The notes under the pieces: model-generated
What the model saw: only the letters and a program-made list of their open reading frames with translations
Database searches by the model: none
Told to the model about the DNA's origin: nothing
In this document: positions 16,711-19,697 of the stretch, piece by piece
How the letters are laid out: each line of letters opens with the position of its first letter
Numbering within the stretch: position 1 is the first letter of the stretch
Translations under genes and position numbers: made by a program
DNA from: an uncultured Bacilli bacterium
GTDB taxonomy: Bacteria > Bacillota_I > Bacilli_A > RFN20 > CAG-288
NCBI GenBank assembly: GCA_948525355.1
Contig: CAOSOP010000002.1
Span: forward strand, 16,547-36,243
Length of the DNA: 19,697 bases
Direction: 5' to 3'

Positions 16711-17066
16711 TATATTAGTTTTACGGTCAGCTCTATACAAAAATAAATAACAGCAAGAACTAGTCCATTTATAACAAATGGCGATCTAATGTCTAATTTT
16801 TTGTTTAAGACGTCGAGAGGAAGTTGACCATTATAGTTTTTGCTCTCTCTCCGATAAGCATAAGTCACACGATTTCCGACAACCCATCCTATAAGAATTG
16901 ATATAACCGAAGCGACACCAGTAAACATACAAAAATAATAGAGGTAACCAGAACTTTTACTGAGCACAAAGAAAATACCACTGATTCCAAAAACTAACGC
17001 AAGGAAAACACCAAATATTATTAAGAGATTTAATACACACTTTTTATTTAATGAACTGCTGATCAT
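16710..17066 (-). CDS. Small three-helix membrane protein
   Basis: 118 residues. Hydrophobic helices lie at about 10-34, 42-65 and 97-117, with a charged loop (RRESKNYNGQLPLDVLNKK, about 72-90) between the second and third. Its ATG overlaps the TGA of the upstream GT-D-like gene (ATGA, 17063-17066), and there is no good ribosome site of its own, so it is probably translated by reinitiation after that gene. The two are likely to act together, the small protein perhaps anchoring the larger one at the membrane. I do not recognise a named family. Confidence 0.75.
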   Translation of the reverse strand: MISSSLNKKCVLNLLIIFGVFLALVFGISGIFFVLSKSSGYLYYFCMFTGVASVISILIGWVVGNRVTYAYRRESKNYNGQLPLDVLNKKLDIRSPFVINGLVLAVIYFCIELTVKLI

Positions 17067-18010
17067 TTTTTTCTGCTCTTACCTTTTTTCACCTTAATCG
17101 GTGCACCTATAACTCCAGTGACCAAGAAACTCTTTTCTTTACCTGAATTGTATGATGACAAATCTATCCAATGTGCATCGTGTTTGCTCTTTTCTGCACT
17201 ATCTTTTGCTATTCCAAAAACACGAAGCAATTCTTCATCTAAATCAATTGCACATTTATCTAAACTTTTAACAAATGTTCCTACTTGTGCCGAAAGAATA
17301 GAAAGATTTATTAGAGCTAGATCAAAATCATATTTTAAAATTTCTACTTTTAAAGAATCCAACTTATCAAATAATGAATATGCACTGTTCTTTTCATATA
17401 TTGTATCTAAAGAAAGAGTTAAAACATCAAAAGAATAATCTTCTGTAATCAAAAACTTGTGAAAAAGATTTTGATGCAAATGCTGGACCTTAATTATTTC
17501 ATCATATGGAGAAATAACTAATACCTTCTTTCCTTTTAAATAAGATAATAGACTTGTATTTTCGATTAAACTGCATTCATTATGATTCAACACTACAAAC
17601 TTAGCTTTTGGATTAATAAAAGATTTAACTAATAAATACTCTTCCTTACCCATTTTTTCAAAACAGATAACATCAGCATTTACAATACTTTTTAATAACT
17701 CAGTAGCAATATGCTTTAAAGATACCTGTGTAATAACTCCTATTGTAGCTGCAACACGAATATCATCAGGTATCATTAACTTACGAGAAAACTTTTTTCC
17801 TCTTAAGTATTCAAAAACCAAAACAGCTTGATAATGAGATAATTTTATAATAGCACTGCTTTTTTTATTTTTTAAAGAAGAATCAATAACATTAAAAGCG
17901 TCTACCCCATAAGAGATAGATACACCATCACATGTAGTTCTATTCTTTTTAAACTTTGATTTAATCGATTCGTTAATGCTTTGCATCAACCCTATTTTCT
18001 TGAAGTCCAT
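17063..18010 (-). CDS. GT-D-fold glycosyltransferase-like protein
   Basis: 315 residues, soluble, with a strongly basic tail (KVKKGKSRKK). The layout resembles GT-D-fold glycosyltransferases: an N-terminal SSAIIKLSHYQAVLVFEYL segment (51-69) where the family has an R-x-G-x-x-E motif; LLSYLKGKKVLVISPYDEII (154-173), like the family's LKGKKVLVIxPF; then YDFDLALINLSILSAQVGTFVKSL and KCAIDLDEELLRVFGI (252-267), like the closing K-AIxLGGxLQxxFGI block. The first motif's Arg-Gly-Glu is not preserved, so the protein may be catalytically degenerate. It heads a two-gene unit with the overlapping membrane protein. No ribosome site precedes the ATG. The family assignment is from memory and moderate. Confidence 0.6.
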   Translation of the reverse strand: MDFKKIGLMQSINESIKSKFKKNRTTCDGVSISYGVDAFNVIDSSLKNKKSSAIIKLSHYQAVLVFEYLRGKKFSRKLMIPDDIRVAATIGVITQVSLKHIATELLKSIVNADVICFEKMGKEEYLLVKSFINPKAKFVVLNHNECSLIENTSLLSYLKGKKVLVISPYDEIIKVQHLHQNLFHKFLITEDYSFDVLTLSLDTIYEKNSAYSLFDKLDSLKVEILKYDFDLALINLSILSAQVGTFVKSLDKCAIDLDEELLRVFGIAKDSAEKSKHDAHWIDLSSYNSGKEKSFLVTGVIGAPIKVKKGKSRKK

Positions 18011-18016
18011 ATTTTA

Positions 18017-18045
18017 AGTATAGCATATATTTTTTGTATAGTCAC
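18017..18045 (-). promoter_or_regulatory. Promoter giving a leaderless mRNA for the GT-D-like gene
   Basis: -35 GTGACT (18040-18045), 17-nt spacer, -10 TATACT (18017-18022). Only six bases (18011-18016) separate the -10 from the ATG at 18010, so transcription should start at or beside the A of the start codon. No Shine-Dalgarno sequence is present, which fits. Confidence 0.55.
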
Positions 18046-18122
18046 TATTTATTAAACTTTATATAAAAATCATCCACCTCATTTTTAAAACATAAGAATA
18101 CATTCATATTTCATATTTATTA

Positions 18123-19007
18123 GTGATGCAAGAAAAAATAAATGAACTTAAATCATTAACTCTTTCCGCAATGCTAAACAGTATTATGGCAATATTTTTT
18201 TATGCTGTTAAATTTCTTGCAATGGATTTATCCATAATATTCATTTTTATAATAATCACATCGTTTTTTTATACTGAACAAGTATCATTAAAAAAAATTC
18301 ATTATTTCCTTGTTCCACTTGTTCTTTTGTCAAGCCTATTTTTAATTCCATATATGATAATAGGAATTATACTTTGTGCTATTTTATCTGGCGTAAACTT
18401 ATTTATCTTTTCAAAAAATAAAACAGCTTTTATCATTTCCCTTTTTCTATCATTCGTTAGTATTCAAATATTTGATCTAAGCTTTTCCTTTATAATACTA
18501 AGTACAGATAGTATTAGCATCTATTTAAATTCAATTGAAACACATATTATAAACTTAAGAGAGAAATACACAGATTTAAAACTATTATTAACAATCATCT
18601 ATCAGTGTTCAAAAATAATAGTTGGAACCATTATTTTCTTAGTACCAACACTTTGCTTTCTGCTTACTATTTTTTTAATCTCATCAATAACAAAAATTAA
18701 AATAAACATAATGAATACTAAAAAACTACTTATTACACTTTTGCTAATAATATCACTGCTTCTTATCCTATCAATAATTTATATTTTAAATATTGAAAAG
18801 CTAAACAATTACCTTGAGCTAATATTAATGTTTATACCTATAACTTACATAATTCTTTCACTAATCATCGCATTAATAATTCCAACCATAATGCTTATGA
18901 AAAAACATAACATCATTATCGTAACAATATCATTTATCACTTCAATAGTATTATCAATTTTCATCTCAATTCCAACTCTTCTTTTCGTAGCAATAAAGTC
19001 AAAATAA
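18123..19007 (+). CDS. Polytopic integral membrane protein
   Basis: 294 residues, overwhelmingly Ile/Leu/Phe, with about seven or eight hydrophobic helices: roughly 12-50 (two), 60-90 (two), 100-126, 165-190, 200-222, 230-258 and 265-290. GTG at 18123 or the adjacent ATG at 18126 could start it. No ribosome site is visible upstream, and it diverges from the GT-D-like gene. The overall size and the even spread of helices recall DUF2232/YybS-type proteins, but I see no diagnostic motif, so function is unknown. Its codons are extremely AT-rich. It ends at the point where base composition changes, next to transposon-like DNA. Confidence 0.7.
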   Translation: MMQEKINELKSLTLSAMLNSIMAIFFYAVKFLAMDLSIIFIFIIITSFFYTEQVSLKKIHYFLVPLVLLSSLFLIPYMIIGIILCAILSGVNLFIFSKNKTAFIISLFLSFVSIQIFDLSFSFIILSTDSISIYLNSIETHIINLREKYTDLKLLLTIIYQCSKIIVGTIIFLVPTLCFLLTIFLISSITKIKINIMNTKKLLITLLLIISLLLILSIIYILNIEKLNNYLELILMFIPITYIILSLIIALIIPTIMLMKKHNIIIVTISFITSIVLSIFISIPTLLFVAIKSK

Positions 19008-19295
19008 ATAGTTCGCTTCGCCTTTTTGCGGGCTGTTTTCGGGCCATGTTGAGGGAAATTTTATACCACTTTGAGTGTCAATATTCCAGCCTCTTCCTAA
19101 GGTTTGAGGCGTACCGATGTAGACCTTTAGATTAAACTTTCGTGGGTATGTTGAAGTATCGTATCCAAACATATAAATGCCTATATTAACGGTGTTGAGC
19201 GCAGAAGCAACTTCTAGTTTGCTAATAGGATTGCTTCCTAAATTAAGCCAGAATAATAAACAAAAGTGTTGCTTTTTGTTAAAAAGATGATGCAT
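18999..19295 (-). CDS. Doubtful 98-residue open frame
   Basis: An ATG-to-TGA frame whose product shows no domain I know; its C-terminal half reads IGTPQTLGRGWNIDTQSG and ends KGEANYLF. There is no ribosome site before the ATG, and it overlaps the end of the converging membrane-protein gene by 9 bp. The same DNA is rich in small inverted repeats. It may be an incidental frame across a structured or transposon-end sequence, or the tail of an older inserted gene. Confidence 0.25.
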   Translation of the reverse strand: MHHLFNKKQHFCLLFWLNLGSNPISKLEVASALNTVNIGIYMFGYDTSTYPRKFNLKVYIGTPQTLGRGWNIDTQSGIKFPSTWPENSPQKGEANYLF

Positions 19296-19340
19296 TTTGT
19301 TTATAATACTGTTTGTTTTTTATTTATTGTGAGGTGTTTT
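19008..19340. other. More GC-rich block with competing hairpins, upstream of a transposase
   Basis: Apart from the doubtful minus-strand frame I see no gene. Base composition is visibly richer in G and C than the membrane-protein gene beside it. AGAAG-CAA-CTTCT (19203-19215) and AGGA-TTGCT-TCCT (19227-19239) are hairpins whose arms and loops also pair with each other (GAAGCAA 19204-19210 with TTGCTTC 19231-19237). Near the right end a TATAAT (19302-19307) and GAGGTG (19331-19336) serve the transposase gene. Confidence 0.5.
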
Positions 19341-19697
19341 ATGACTAGTTTTACCAAGCATTTTGACAAACGTTCTATGCGCATTGTCGATTATGATGTT
19401 TGTCCTTATTGTGGCAGTGTACATATTAAGAAAAATGGCAAATCAAAAGGTGGACATCAACGCTGGATCTGTAGAGACTGCTCCAAAACATTTTCTGGAA
19501 GAGTTAATACTATTGCTTTTTCTAGTAAGCTCAGACCACATCAGATTAAAAGCATTTTATATGGATTAATTGATAATATGACATATAGTCAGATATCACA
19601 TTTAGCTAATGTTTCTAATTCAACTATTAATTTGTGGCGTAGAAAGCTTGAGTTTCAATGGAGAAATAAATCAAAAGTAGTGCTTAAGGATAAGGTT
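19341..19697 (+). CDS. Zinc-ribbon transposase, N-terminal part (IS1595/IS1-like), partial
   Basis: The frame is open from ATG at 19341 to the right edge, 119 residues with no stop. GAGGTG lies 4 nt upstream. Two CxxC pairs (CPYC 21-24 and CRDC 44-47) enclose KKNGKSKGGHQRWI and are followed by KTFSG, the pattern of the IS1595/IS1-type transposase zinc ribbon. A helix-turn-helix-like segment follows (YSQISHLANVSNSTINLWRRKLE, about 84-106). The DDE/DDN catalytic part would lie beyond the window, so completeness and family cannot be settled. The earlier start at 19363 in another frame is a shadow. Confidence 0.85.
   Translation, partial: MTSFTKHFDKRSMRIVDYDVCPYCGSVHIKKNGKSKGGHQRWICRDCSKTFSGRVNTIAFSSKLRPHQIKSILYGLIDNMTYSQISHLANVSNSTINLWRRKLEFQWRNKSKVVLKDKV

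Noticed and set aside
19363..19569. Separate plus-strand 68-residue open frame
   Set aside because: It is out of frame with the zinc-ribbon transposase, whose CxxC pairs and ribosome site support the start at 19341.
1..19697. CRISPR arrays, tRNA or rRNA genes
   Set aside because: No regularly spaced direct repeats, no cloverleaf with a TTCGANTC-type arm and no rRNA-like stretch were noticed on reading.

Overview
This is a low-GC, AT-rich window that uses the standard code (Trp is TGG; TGA, TAA and TAG all end genes). It looks like a host-associated member of the Bacillota, Bacilli/Mollicutes side. Evidence for that is the strong AGGAGG ribosome sites, sigma-A-type promoters, an Ami/Opp-type oligopeptide importer of streptococcal style, large surface proteins and long Lys/Glu-rich insertions. 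I cannot name a species; uncultured gut lineages related to RF39, Acholeplasmatales or Erysipelotrichia are a plausible guess only.

Layout, mostly minus strand, so in order of transcription from right to left. At the right edge lies a plus-strand, cut-off zinc-ribbon transposase (19341 on), preceded by a more GC-rich, structured block (19008-19340). A plus-strand polytopic membrane protein (18123-19007) diverges from a two-gene minus-strand unit: a protein resembling GT-D-fold glycosyltransferases (17063-18010, apparently leaderless) overlapping by ATGA a three-helix membrane protein (16710-17066). Then follow the peptide importer genes: oppA with its own strong promoter and terminator (13854-16490), a decayed DUF4143/AAA_14 ATPase pseudogene (13218-13707), and the tightly packed oppB-oppC-oppD-oppF operon (7055-12972) with its own promoter and a strong terminator. 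Next are a small Imm5-like 'putative immunity' protein whose 3' end sits on a -1 slippery heptamer (6489-6938, extension to 6415), an AT-rich 450-bp upstream region, a 950-residue four-helix membrane protein with a very long acidic tail (3116-5968), and finally the N-terminal 968 residues of a secreted or surface protein (1-2906) that continues past the left edge.

How the parts work together: OppA is the lipid-anchored peptide receptor, OppB and OppC form the membrane channel, and OppD and OppF are the two ATPases. The striking departure is OppD. It is 890 residues long because about 520 mostly helical, Lys/Glu-rich residues are spliced between Walker A and the Q-loop of an otherwise intact nucleotide-binding domain. 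The other points most worth a second look are the exact A AAG GGA heptamer at the end of the immunity-like gene, which opens a 27-residue tail resembling the family's usual C-terminus, and the 950-residue membrane protein with a threefold PLHEI-type motif.
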